64,000 bases of DNA from NCBI RefSeq assembly GCF_012650175.1, contig NZ_JAAILI010000062.1:1-64000 (forward strand), written 5' to 3'. The notes under the pieces are model-generated. The model did no database searches. It saw only the letters and a program-made list of their open reading frames with translations, and was not told where the DNA came from. This stretch comes from Sphingomonas sp. S2M10 (GTDB lineage Bacteria > Pseudomonadota > Alphaproteobacteria > Sphingomonadales > Sphingomonadaceae). Positions 1 to 8,462 of the stretch are shown here, piece by piece (the first letter of the stretch is position 1; the number at the start of each line of letters is the position of its first letter). The position numbers were made by a program, and so were the translations under genes.

Positions 1-68
1 TTCACGCCAGCCTCATGCTCCCGCAGCACCCCAATGATCTGATCCTCGGTAAATCGGCTTCGCCGCAT
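1..68 (-). CDS. IS3-family transposase OrfA, N-terminal fragment
   Basis: Reading leftwards from an ATG at 68, the first residues are MRRSRFTEDQIIGVLREHEA. This is the typical start of IS3-family OrfA, the small helix-turn-helix protein that binds the element's ends and is joined to the DDE catalytic OrfB by frameshifting. Only about 22 codons are in the window, so neither the leucine zipper nor OrfB can be assessed. The short distance to the element end at 127 is normal for this family. Confidence 0.8.
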   Translation of the reverse strand, partial: MRRSRFTEDQIIGVLREHEAGV

Positions 69-127
69 CGCTCGTCTCCATCTGACGAGCTAACTTACCA
101 ATGGCATGAATTCTGGGGAGCAGGTCA
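1..127 (-). mobile_element. End of an IS3-family insertion sequence, cut by the window edge
   Basis: The minus strand begins at 127 with TGACCTGCTCCCC, which matches the TGA-C-C-type terminal inverted repeat of IS3-family elements (IS407/IS51-like ends). About 59 bp inside this end starts a reading frame that looks like an IS3 OrfA transposase. The element continues beyond position 1, so its size, second end and target duplication cannot be seen. The outer boundary falls where the downstream recombinase begins to look like a recombinase, so the insertion probably removed that gene's 5' part. The family assignment comes from recognising the end and the OrfA N-terminus by eye. Confidence 0.75.
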
Positions 128-803
128 ATTTGAACTTGCTGTCGATGACCTTCTAATTGATCGCTCCCCGACGGAAAGAATAAAGAGCCAGAAACATCAG
201 AAGCGCGACCCCGATCCATTCGATCGAGAAGAGACCGAGCGCATACTTGGCCATATTCGCGACCATTACGACGAACAGGTCTGGAACTGGTATGAATTCG
301 CATTCGGAACTGGCATGCGTCCGAGCGAGCAGATTGTTGTTCAGTGGCGTGATGTCGATTGGAAGCGTCAGTTGATCCGGGTCGAGCGGGCTCGTGTCCG
401 GGCAGTTGAGAAATCGACCAAAACCAATACCGTCCGGGACATTGATCTTACGCCTAGGATGATGTCGGTCCTGCAGCGGCAGAAAGTGCATAGTTTCATG
501 CGTGGGCTCGATTCACCGATTTTTATAAATCCGGTTACAAACAATCCGTGGCCGGACGTCCAGGACCAGCGAAAGCTTTACTTCCATCCCACGCTGCGTG
601 CGCTCGGAATTAGGAGTCGGGACGCCTATCAAACGCGCCATACCTATGCCACGACGGCACTGATGGGAGGCGTAAACCCAGCCTACATCGCCCGGCAACT
701 GGGCCACAAAAGCGCGGCAATGCTGTTCCGGCACTATTCGAAATGGATCGATCACGCGGACTATGGGCGCGAGGCTGCAAAGCTCAACCAAATTTACAGT
801 TGA
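128..803 (+). pseudogene. Tyrosine recombinase (phage/island integrase), 5'-truncated by an IS
   Basis: About 225 codons of a tyrosine site-specific recombinase remain. They run from the end of the SAM-like core-binding domain (FELAVDDLLIDRSPTERIK) through the whole catalytic domain. Catalytic landmarks are Arg in GTGMRPSE, the box II Arg-His in YQTRHTYAT (Tyr where many relatives have His), the His of QLGHKS and the nucleophile Tyr in LFRHYSKW. Upstream in-frame codons belong to the IS end read backwards, so the arm-binding and most of the core-binding domain are missing. A fused product could be translated, but without its DNA-binding domain it is probably inactive. It is oriented towards the tRNA-Glu pair at 6.4-6.6 kb, and was probably the integrase of this island (inference). 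Confidence 0.85.
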
Positions 804-1177
804 TCCTTTGTACTGCTTGGCGGAGGTGTGTAAAATGACTCGTTTTGGGCGGCAGGACCAGATCGCAGCGTTGCGGGAATGGGCGACCTAACGGCCAAAC
901 CTGCCGATCACAAGCTATCCAGGAGCGGCCAGTTTCGGTCAAAGCGGCAATTCGTGGACTCATTGAGGACACCCACAACAGAAGCGGCACTCCTGCTGGT
1001 AAAACTGAAGAAATGAGATGCAGTGGTAACTGGCAATACTGCACGTAGGCACTTTCTACAGCGAACGTAAATCCGTATTGGACAAGTATTGTTCTTGATC
1101 TAATTTATAGTCACATGGATATATGAAGATCAAAAGTCTGTCTTCACCGCGCACTTTGCGCTCAGGGGAGCCAAGAG
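804..1177 (+). other. Intergenic stretch without a recognisable gene; likely promoter region of the island operon
   Basis: No convincing reading frame is present in this 374-bp stretch. It becomes distinctly AT-rich between about 1045 and 1135, unlike its surroundings. A weak sigma70-like pair can be proposed: TTGGAC at 1078-1083, a 17-bp spacer and TAATTT at 1101-1106. TATAGT at 1106-1111 is an alternative -10. A purine-rich AGGGGAGCC lies just upstream of the ATG at 1178. The promoter for the three-gene operon that follows should be here, but its exact position is uncertain. Confidence 0.4.
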
Positions 1178-2659
1178 ATGAGCAACCGCGCAACGACCGA
1201 CCATGAAGATGGACCGCCGGAAACCGAGTACGACAACCCGGTCGCGCGGAGCAAGTGCAAGACCGCCGTGATCGTCATCCACGGGATGGGCGAGCAATGG
1301 CCGATGGATACGCTACGCCGGTTCGTCGATGCTGCTTGGCGTTATGACAAGAATCTCAATCAGAACTGGTCCAAGGGCGAAACCTATTCCAAGCCTGAGG
1401 CGATCACCGGCAGTTTTGAGCTGCGGCGGCTGACGACGCGCTACTGGAAGCCGGCGCCAGGCGACGACGACCCGGTGCGACGCGTGGATTTTTTCGAATT
1501 CTACTGGGCTCATTTGATGCAGGGCAACAGCATCGGAGCGGTCATGAGCTGGCTCTTGCGCCTGCTCGTCCGCAAGCCCGGGCAGGTGCCTCGCCGCTTG
1601 CTAGGCGGCTGGATCGCAGGATTATTCATTCTCTTCGCTGGCATCGCGCTGGCCTTGCTGACGGCGGTGAAGCCCGATCTCAGCCATTTCGGGATCCCGA
1701 CCTGGGGCTGGGCTATGGTTGCTGCAATCGGCGGCGGCTTCTCAGCGCTCTGGCTACGGCCGGTTGCGGGCGACGCGGCGCGCTATCTCAGCCCCTCGCC
1801 AGACAATGTCGCGGCGCGGCAGATGATCCGCGAGGCGGGGATCGACCTCTTGGCCAAGATCCAGGATACCGGCGAATATGACCGGATTGTCGTGGCGGGG
1901 CATTCGCTGGGCAGCGTGATCGGTTATGATATTCTCCATTATGCCTGGGGCAGGCTCGATCGCGAGGCGTTGATCGCTGCCCATCGCGGCAATCCGGCCT
2001 GCCAAGCAGCGCTAGCCCAGCTCGAGCGCGTTGCTGACAAGCTCGACAAGACACCGAATTCGGGCGAGGCCCTCAGCGCTTATCGCGATGCGCAGCGCAA
2101 CTATCGGACTGAACTCGCCAGGATCAGGGAAGCGCCGCCGGTCTGGCTGGTTAGCGATTTTGTCACCATGGGCTCGCCGCTCAGTAATGCCGATGTCCTG
2201 CTCGCCAAGGATCGCAAGGATCTCGACGCGCGGATTGCGCTGCGCGACCAGCCCGCCTGTCCGCCGCAATCTGAACGCGGCAATCGGATGCGCTTCACCT
2301 ACGAAAGCGGCGGCGAGAAAATCCCGCACCATGGGGCGGTGTTCGCGCCGACAGTCTGGTCCAATATCTATTATCCCAACGTGCTCGGCCTGATCGGCGA
2401 TTTCATTTCTGGGCCGGTCGCACCGCTGCTTGGTCCCGGCATCCGCGATATTCGCGTGCCGATCGGCGCTCCGGTGTTCCGGCATCTGAGCTATTGGGCG
2501 CGCGCCGACAAGAACGGTGCAGCAATCCGCGCGCTGCGTCACGCACTGAATCTGCGCGATCACGACGAGACTGCGATCTGGGGACTCCTCAGCCATGACC
2601 TTCCGGTCCGCGCCGAGGAGTTACCGGTTGCGCAGACAAACATCGAGGTGCAGGCATGA
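1178..2659 (+). CDS. Membrane-anchored alpha/beta-hydrolase (serine hydrolase/lipase-like), first gene of a putative defence operon
   Basis: The 493-residue protein has an alpha/beta-hydrolase layout. A strand and oxyanion motif VIVIHGMGE lies at about residues 31-39, and a nucleophile elbow GHSLGS at 241-246 (Ser243). Late His-rich segments (around HHGAV and FRHLSYW) could supply the catalytic His. Between the two halves are two hydrophobic helices at about 143-163 and 174-193, so the enzyme is probably tethered to the inner membrane. The substrate cannot be told; lipid or ester hydrolysis is the family expectation. Its TGA overlaps the ATG of the next gene by 4 bp, which indicates co-translation with the HNH-ATPase. 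In that setting a membrane-directed effector role is plausible, but this is inference. I do not recognise it as a named defence protein. Confidence 0.7.
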   Translation: MSNRATTDHEDGPPETEYDNPVARSKCKTAVIVIHGMGEQWPMDTLRRFVDAAWRYDKNLNQNWSKGETYSKPEAITGSFELRRLTTRYWKPAPGDDDPVRRVDFFEFYWAHLMQGNSIGAVMSWLLRLLVRKPGQVPRRLLGGWIAGLFILFAGIALALLTAVKPDLSHFGIPTWGWAMVAAIGGGFSALWLRPVAGDAARYLSPSPDNVAARQMIREAGIDLLAKIQDTGEYDRIVVAGHSLGSVIGYDILHYAWGRLDREALIAAHRGNPACQAALAQLERVADKLDKTPNSGEALSAYRDAQRNYRTELARIREAPPVWLVSDFVTMGSPLSNADVLLAKDRKDLDARIALRDQPACPPQSERGNRMRFTYESGGEKIPHHGAVFAPTVWSNIYYPNVLGLIGDFISGPVAPLLGPGIRDIRVPIGAPVFRHLSYWARADKNGAAIRALRHALNLRDHDETAIWGLLSHDLPVRAEELPVAQTNIEVQA

Positions 2660-4803
2660 GACGGGTCGAACATCGCACCATAAGTCCGACGCCGCTAACC
2701 GGCGAGCGCGTTGTCGCAGCCCGCCGGGCGATCCTCGAGTTCCTGCAATTGCCTGAAGCAGAAAGCTCGGCACGGCGCGCGCCGCTCGATGAAAAGCTTT
2801 ACCAAAGCGACGAGGTGCGCGAGGCGCTGGCACGCCTGTTCCACAGCAAATGCGCCTATTGTGAGACGCAACGCTCCAGTCCGCTTCATGTCGAGCATCA
2901 TCGCCCGACCAGCAATGCCGGTGGCGGCCGCAAGCGCCTCCCGCATCATTATGCCTGGCTCGCTTATGACTGGGAGAACCTCCTGCTGGTCTGCCAGGCA
3001 TGCAGCGGGCGCAAGCGCAACGCCTTTCCCCTGAATGGCGGCCGGGCACCCTTGGCCGCGCCACTGGCACGCGTTCGCGCGCAGGAATCACCGCAGCTGC
3101 TCGATCCCGGCTACGATCGCCCGTCGCGCCATCTCGATTTCACGCTTGATGGCCGCTGCCACCCGCGCTCGAAGCGCGGCGGGGCGACGATCGGGATGCT
3201 CGAGCTCAATCGCGAAGGCCTGGTCGAGGAGCGCCGCAACGTATTCTCCTACCTTGCCCAGCGGCTGACCACACCCCAAGGCGACGATCCGGTCACGACG
3301 CTGCGCGAGCTCGACGATGCCGCGATCCCGTTTGCCGGCTGTCAGCAGATCCTGCGCTATCGCTTGTTAGCGGCGCTTGCTGAGCGGGTCGGGCATTTCG
3401 CCTTTTCGTTCGAGGATGCCGCCGGGCTGATCGAGAGTGTTCTGGCCCAAACATCGCCAAGCGATATCGCCGACACGCTGCGGACCCTCGAAGCCGTTAG
3501 CGACAGCACCGCGGCCAAGGCAGCGCCGGTAGCCGCCCCACGCCCGTTCACCCCGCCGATCAAGCGCATCGAGATCGAAAATTTTAAGGCGATCGATCAT
3601 GTCGTGATCGACATGGAGCCAATGCGTCGCGACAGCAGTTCGTCGGCCGCGATCATGCTGCTCGGCGAGAATGCGACCGGCAAAAGCAGCGTGCTCGAGG
3701 CAGTGACGCTGGCCCTGGTCGGCACCACGGCGGCGAACAAGCTTGCCAAGCCGCGTGATGTCGAGCCCGATCCGCAGCGGGGCGGTCACCGTGCACCCTA
3801 TGGTCCGACCAAGGTGACGATCGAGTTCTGGGAGGGGCCGCCGGCCGAGCTAACGATCGGGAGAAACGACAAGTTCGAGGGCAACGCCGAGCCGCGCGCC
3901 AATGTGCTCGCCTATAGTTCGCGGCGCTATTTCATGCCGGGGCGCAGGCGGCGGTTGAAGAGCGGCGGACCGCGCGGATTGTTTGACGCGTCATGGTCGC
4001 TGCCGCATCCCGAACTGTGGCTGCGCGAACTCGGTACCGACCGTTTTCCCGAGATCGCTCGCGCACTTGCCGAGATTCTGTTGCTACCGCAGGGCTCCTA
4101 CCTCAAGCAGGACGAGGAGCGCGGCGTCTACATCGTCGACGGTGAATTCGAGACGCCGCTGGCGCGGCACAGCGAGGGTTATCGCTCAATCTTCGCGACC
4201 GCTGTCGACATGCTACGCGGGCTGATGGGCGGGGTCGATCTGCTCGACGCGCAAGGCGTTGTGCTGATCGATGAAGTCGAGACGCACCTGCATCCGCGCT
4301 GGAAGATGCGAGTGATGTCGGCGATGCGCAAGGCACTGCCGCGCGTCCAGTTCCTTGTGACAACGCACGATCCCTTGTGCCTGCGCGGCATGGGACCGGG
4401 CGAAGTGCAGGTGATGGCACGCGGCGCCGACAACCGCATCGGCCTGGTCCCCGACCTGCCCGATGTCTCGGGGATGCGCATCGACCAGATCCTGACGTCG
4501 GAGCATTTCGGGATGCACTCGACGCTCGATCCGGATTTCCAAGAGCTATTCGACCGCTATTACCGCCTGCTGCGCGATAGCCAGAAGGACGCCAGCCTCG
4601 CGCCCGAGATCGACCGGTTGCGCGAGGAGATCAACAAGAAGCAGCGCATCGGCCAGACCGAGCGCGAGCAGCGGCTGCTGGCCGCTATCGACCGGCATAT
4701 CGCGCTGCGGGTCTCGACGCTGCCCGAGCGGACGCAGCAGGACCAAGCGCTCGAGGTCGAGCTCGACGCGATCTGGAACGACGCCAAGGCGGACCCGGCA
4801 TGA
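2656..4803 (+). CDS. HNH nuclease fused to an SMC/PtuA-like AAA ATPase (Septu-like)
   Basis: The 715-residue protein has two parts. Residues about 55-125 form a PtuB-like HNH domain: Cys66-x2-Cys69, the VEHHRP motif (His81/His82), Asn108 in WENLL and Cys113-x2-Cys116, with zinc-knuckle spacing. From about 302 comes an ABC/SMC-type ATPase. It starts with IKRIEIENFKAI, has Walker A GENATGKSS at 337-345, a signature-like ARHSEGYRS near 503-511, Walker B VVLIDEVETHLHP at about 535-547, and the switch His in TTHDP. The C-terminus is charged and helical. In Septu, PtuA (ATPase) and PtuB (HNH) are separate proteins; here they are one chain, nuclease first. It overlaps both neighbours by 4 bp (ATGA). 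A nucleic-acid-targeting defence role is likely; the trigger and target are unknown. Confidence 0.85.
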   Translation: MRRVEHRTISPTPLTGERVVAARRAILEFLQLPEAESSARRAPLDEKLYQSDEVREALARLFHSKCAYCETQRSSPLHVEHHRPTSNAGGGRKRLPHHYAWLAYDWENLLLVCQACSGRKRNAFPLNGGRAPLAAPLARVRAQESPQLLDPGYDRPSRHLDFTLDGRCHPRSKRGGATIGMLELNREGLVEERRNVFSYLAQRLTTPQGDDPVTTLRELDDAAIPFAGCQQILRYRLLAALAERVGHFAFSFEDAAGLIESVLAQTSPSDIADTLRTLEAVSDSTAAKAAPVAAPRPFTPPIKRIEIENFKAIDHVVIDMEPMRRDSSSSAAIMLLGENATGKSSVLEAVTLALVGTTAANKLAKPRDVEPDPQRGGHRAPYGPTKVTIEFWEGPPAELTIGRNDKFEGNAEPRANVLAYSSRRYFMPGRRRRLKSGGPRGLFDASWSLPHPELWLRELGTDRFPEIARALAEILLLPQGSYLKQDEERGVYIVDGEFETPLARHSEGYRSIFATAVDMLRGLMGGVDLLDAQGVVLIDEVETHLHPRWKMRVMSAMRKALPRVQFLVTTHDPLCLRGMGPGEVQVMARGADNRIGLVPDLPDVSGMRIDQILTSEHFGMHSTLDPDFQELFDRYYRLLRDSQKDASLAPEIDRLREEINKKQRIGQTEREQRLLAAIDRHIALRVSTLPERTQQDQALEVELDAIWNDAKADPA

Positions 4804-5873
4804 TCGCGGTTCAGCGGACACCCGCCCCAGCGGCGGTTCTCGCGGCATTTGCCAAACGAGCACAGGCGACCGGGCTCACCGAGATCGAAGCGGCCTTGTG
4901 GCATTATGCCGGGATCGCGCCGACATTGGCGCCGCTGCCGACCAAGCCAAATGATGCGCCCGAGTTCAAGGCCTATAGCGACGATGCGGTCAAGGTGGTG
5001 CTGCACACCCTGTTCGGCGGGCACTGCGCCTATTGCGAGAGCCGGTACGACCATGTCTCGCCGATGGACGTCGAGCATTACCGGCCAAAGGGGGCGGTGA
5101 TCGAGGCGAACGGCCAGCGCAGCAAGCCCGGCTATTTCTGGCTCGCGGCTGACTGGGACAATCTGCTGCCGTCGTGCATCGGCTGCAATCGGGCGCGCGA
5201 GCAGGAGCAGCTCATGCCTAACGGCTGCGTTGTTCCCGCGACCAGCGGTAAGGGCAACCAGTTTCCGCTGGTCGCTGGGTCAGCGCGCGCGACGGCACCC
5301 GGCCATGAGGCGTACGAGCAGCCGTTGCTGCTCGACCCGTGCCGCACCGATCCTGCCCCGCATTTGCTGTTTCGCTCAGACGGCTATGTCGAACCACGTA
5401 CCTCGGCGCAGGAAAAGGCGGTGCCCCGAGGTCTCGCGACCATCGAGGTTTGCGGGCTCTATCGTGCCTCGCCGGTCGAAAGCCGGCGGCGCGCCGCGAC
5501 GCGGCTGCGCGACGCAATGGAGGCGATCCTATCGGCCGATCATGATTGTCGACATCATCCCGGTGAATCTCTCTATCTGACCCGGCGGCAGCGGCGCGAG
5601 ACCGCCTTGGCGCAGTTGATCGACGATCTCGACTATCGTGCGCTGACTGCCGAACTCCGCAGTTGGTTCGATCAAGTGCGCACCCGGATCGACGCCTATT
5701 TCGCGGCGGAGGCGGCATGGCGCGCCGATCTGACTGTGGCCAACCGCGCCGTCTTTGTCGATGCCACCCGGGCGATCATGACGCATTATGCCTCGGCTGG
5801 CCTGCATCAGCCCTTCGTGCATGAATTGCTGAGCCTGGCCGACATCCCGCTTGATCGGATGCTCGCCGCGTGA
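4800..5873 (+). CDS. Second PtuB-like HNH endonuclease of the same operon
   Basis: The 357-residue protein has an HNH domain at about 68-135: Cys76-x2-Cys79, VEHYRP with His93, Asn121 in WDNLL and Cys126-x2-Cys129. This is the same arrangement as in the N-terminus of the upstream fusion. A second shared block, LLLDPCRTDPAPHL, matches LLDPGYDRPSRHL of the fusion protein, so the two nucleases are homologous beyond the metal site. No ATPase is present. The remaining ~200 residues are helical and unrecognised. Its ATG overlaps the upstream stop by 4 bp and it closes the operon. Two homologous nucleases with one ATPase suggest either two substrates or a heteromeric complex (inference). Confidence 0.8.
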   Translation: MIAVQRTPAPAAVLAAFAKRAQATGLTEIEAALWHYAGIAPTLAPLPTKPNDAPEFKAYSDDAVKVVLHTLFGGHCAYCESRYDHVSPMDVEHYRPKGAVIEANGQRSKPGYFWLAADWDNLLPSCIGCNRAREQEQLMPNGCVVPATSGKGNQFPLVAGSARATAPGHEAYEQPLLLDPCRTDPAPHLLFRSDGYVEPRTSAQEKAVPRGLATIEVCGLYRASPVESRRRAATRLRDAMEAILSADHDCRHHPGESLYLTRRQRRETALAQLIDDLDYRALTAELRSWFDQVRTRIDAYFAAEAAWRADLTVANRAVFVDATRAIMTHYASAGLHQPFVHELLSLADIPLDRMLAA

Positions 5874-6424
5874 GCGTCGCTCACTGGATCGTTGCCCACA
5901 CCTAGCCGCGCGTGACTTTGAGCGACTTCCGCGAAGAGTTTGCACTTCGCCGACGGTTAAGGTTATCGCTCGAGCGATGTGGGGCCCTGTCAAAGACTGC
6001 AGGTCCGCGCGGTGGCGCAGGCAAGCTTGAGCGGCAGTTTCCGGGATGAACTTTAAGGCGGCCTTACGTCTCGAACGAGGTGCTTAACCGTCAACCGGCT
6101 GAAGCTCTTCTCGTCGACATCCTGAGCGCAGGGAGTATGGGCCAACCGTTCAGTCAGCATGGCTAATCAGATGTAGCATCGTGACCCGGTAGCCTCAAAC
6201 CAAAGCTGTTTGCGCATTCGCTAGATTAAGGATGTCCAGAGGGCGAGAGTGCGGCAAGGAAGTGTGCCCCAAGCGCCAAAAGGGGCCCAAAAGGGGCCCG
6301 GGACATTCTGGAAGATATGAAGGCGGTGTAGATACGGTGCTCAGAAACCGTCTTCGGAAAGCCTGCCACAGTGCAACGGTCGTTTCTGGCTAAATTAAAA
6401 TAACCTAACGATTTCCTTTTATTA
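5874..6424. other. Gene-free island edge between the operon and the tRNA-Glu genes
   Basis: About 550 bp hold no plausible gene on either strand. The only evident structure is a perfect tandem duplication of the 11-mer AAAAGGGGCCC at 6278-6299. The last ~40 bp before the tRNA are AT-rich (6385-6424). This stretch lies directly beyond the 3' end of tRNA-Glu(CTC), where island attachment sites usually sit. No second copy of the tRNA 3' end is seen elsewhere in the window, apart from in the neighbouring tRNA-Glu. Confidence 0.5.
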
Positions 6425-6499
6425 TGGTGACCCCAGCGGGAATCGAACCCGCGTTTCAGCCGTGAGAGGGCCGCGTCCTAACCGCTAGACGATGGGGCC
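6425..6499 (-). tRNA. tRNA-Glu (anticodon CTC)
   Basis: The reverse complement folds as a canonical 75-nt tRNA with an encoded CCA end. It has acceptor GGCCCCA pairing with TGGGGTC, a D-arm of the Glu type, an anticodon loop CTCTCAC giving anticodon CTC, and a T-arm with GGTTCGATTCC. It decodes GAG. The next tRNA-Glu is only 19 bp away on the same strand. Its 3' end faces the island at 1-6424, the orientation used by integrases that insert at tRNA 3' ends. Confidence 0.95.
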
Positions 6500-6518
6500 T
6501 CTTGCTGCATTGCACCGA

Positions 6519-6593
6519 TGGTGACCCCTACGGGAATCGAACCCGTGTTTCAGCCGTGAAAGGGCCGCGTCCTAACCGCTAGACGAAGGGGCC
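6519..6593 (-). tRNA. tRNA-Glu (anticodon TTC)
   Basis: This is a 75-nt cloverleaf with encoded CCA. It is nearly identical to the downstream tRNA-Glu(CTC) but has anticodon loop CTTTCAC (anticodon TTC, decoding GAA and GAG) and small compensating changes in the acceptor stem and T-arm. It is the upstream member of the tandem pair, so both are probably cut from one transcript. Confidence 0.95.
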
Positions 6594-6647
6594 AACTGCG
6601 TGGCGTGGAGCGGCCGAATAGGGGGCGATTCCAAAACCGTCAAGCAC

Positions 6648-8414
6648 TCATTCTGCCCATGCCGCATCTTCTATGTGCAATTCCGCCGCAGGGCGGCTTC
6701 CCCAGGTATCGACCTTGGCGCGGCCGGCGAGCCAGAGGCGGCGGTGCGACGGTGCCGAGAGCAGGGCCTGGCCCAATTCCGTATCCGCCTGGCGGAAGGC
6801 GACTGCCTTGAGGCTCTGCCCGTCCGCCCCCGCGACGATCACGCGGACATGCCCGCCCGTGCCCACGACATCCGCCTTCAGCACCCGTACCGGCCCCGCC
6901 GCGATTCGCGGCGCCGGCCAGCCCATGCCATATGGGCCGCCGGCTTCCATCGCCTCGACCAGCGACGGGTTCACCCCCGTCGGGCTGAGCACCGCATCGA
7001 GGAGCAGCGCGCGCTCGCCGCGCGCCACCGCGATTCGCTCGGCCAGCCGCGCTTCGAGGAAGTCGGCCAGCGCGTCCACCTGGTCGCCCGCGACGGTGAC
7101 GCCGCACGCCATCGCGTGACCGCCGCCGGCGATCAGCAGACCGGCATCCTTGGCCGCGAGCACCGCCGCGCCCAGATCAACGCCGGGGATCGAACGACCC
7201 GATCCCTTGCCGATCCCGTCTTCTCCCACGGCGATAACCAGAGCGGGACGGCCGAACTTCTCCTTCAGCCGACCGGCGACGATGCCGATGACGCCCGGAT
7301 GCCAGCCTTCGCCGGCGACGAGCGCGACCATCCGCTCGCTGCCCGCCATGCACAGCGATTCGGCGGCAGTCTGCACCTCCGCCTCGATCGTCCGACGCTC
7401 TTCGTTGAGCAGGTCCAGCTCGGCGGCGATGGCATGCGCCTCGGCAGGATCGCGCGTGGTCAACAGACGCACCCCGAGATCGGACTTGCCGACGCGGCCG
7501 CCCGCGTTGATGCGCGGGCCGAGCGCGAAGCCGAGATCGGTGCAGGTGGGCGCACGGGTGAGGCGCGAGGCCTGGATCAGCGCCGCGATGCCGATGTTCC
7601 GGCGCTGTGCCATCACCTTGAGGCCTTGCGCCACAAAGGCGCGGTTCAGGCCCTTGAGCTGCGCCACATCCGCCACCGTACCGAGCGCGACGATATCGAG
7701 CAGATCGAGCAGGCGCGGTTCGGCCCGGCCGGTGAAATAACCGCGGGCCCGCAGCGTGCGGACCAGGGCGGCACCGAGCAGGAAGGCAACCCCCACCGCG
7801 GCGAGATGGCCATGTTCGGCCCCTTCGGCTTCGTCCAGCCGGTTCGGATTTACCAGCGCATGTGCGACGGGCAGTTCGGTCGCGCATTTATGGTGATCGA
7901 CGACGATCACGTCGGCTTGCGCGTCGCGCGCCATCGCGAGCGCCTCAAAGGCCTGCGCGCCGCAATCGACGGTGACGATCAGCCCATGGCCCTGTTGCTT
8001 GAGCCGAACCAGCGCCTCGCCCGAGGGGCCATAGCCTTCCATCAGACGGTCCGGGATATAGGGCGTCGCCTCCAGGTCCAGTTCGCGCAGCAGCAGGATC
8101 AGCAGCGCGGCGGAGGTGGCGCCATCGACATCGTAATCGCCGAAGATCGCGACCTGTTCGCGCGCCTCCACGGCATCGGCGAGGCGCTCGGCGGCGCGGT
8201 CCATGTCGCGGAAGATCGACGGATCGGGCATGAAGGCGCGGATGCTGGGGGTGCGGTGGCGCTCCAGATCTTCGCGCTCGACCCCGCGGGTCAGCAGCAG
8301 CTGGGTGACGAGATCGTCGGGCGCGAAATTCGGGTCGCGCGCATCGGCGGCAAGCCCGCGCCAGCGCCAGGGCTGGCCCAGGATCGAACGGTGAACATTG
8401 AGGGCAGAGGACAT
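6648..8414 (-). CDS. recJ: Single-stranded-DNA-specific exonuclease RecJ
   Basis: The 588-residue protein is a 5'-3' ssDNA exonuclease acting in recombinational and mismatch repair in the cytoplasm. It belongs to the DHH phosphoesterase superfamily: DYDVDG at 93-98 and VDHH near 172-175 supply metal-binding aspartates and histidines. GGHAMACGVTV in the second half is the DHHA1-type motif, followed by the OB-fold region. The length is usual for alphaproteobacterial RecJ. It stands alone on the minus strand next to the tRNA genes, and marks the start of core chromosome after the island. Confidence 0.95.
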   Translation of the reverse strand: MSSALNVHRSILGQPWRWRGLAADARDPNFAPDDLVTQLLLTRGVEREDLERHRTPSIRAFMPDPSIFRDMDRAAERLADAVEAREQVAIFGDYDVDGATSAALLILLLRELDLEATPYIPDRLMEGYGPSGEALVRLKQQGHGLIVTVDCGAQAFEALAMARDAQADVIVVDHHKCATELPVAHALVNPNRLDEAEGAEHGHLAAVGVAFLLGAALVRTLRARGYFTGRAEPRLLDLLDIVALGTVADVAQLKGLNRAFVAQGLKVMAQRRNIGIAALIQASRLTRAPTCTDLGFALGPRINAGGRVGKSDLGVRLLTTRDPAEAHAIAAELDLLNEERRTIEAEVQTAAESLCMAGSERMVALVAGEGWHPGVIGIVAGRLKEKFGRPALVIAVGEDGIGKGSGRSIPGVDLGAAVLAAKDAGLLIAGGGHAMACGVTVAGDQVDALADFLEARLAERIAVARGERALLLDAVLSPTGVNPSLVEAMEAGGPYGMGWPAPRIAAGPVRVLKADVVGTGGHVRVIVAGADGQSLKAVAFRQADTELGQALLSAPSHRRLWLAGRAKVDTWGSRPAAELHIEDAAWAE

Positions 8415-8462
8415 GGCCCCGATGTGGCCGGTGCGCCCCGCGATGTCGAGGGGGCCCCGCGC

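Noticed and set aside
845..1048. Short frames (67 and 86 codons) downstream of the integrase remnant
   Set aside because: No ribosome site, no motif and no conserved feature; probably degenerate island DNA.
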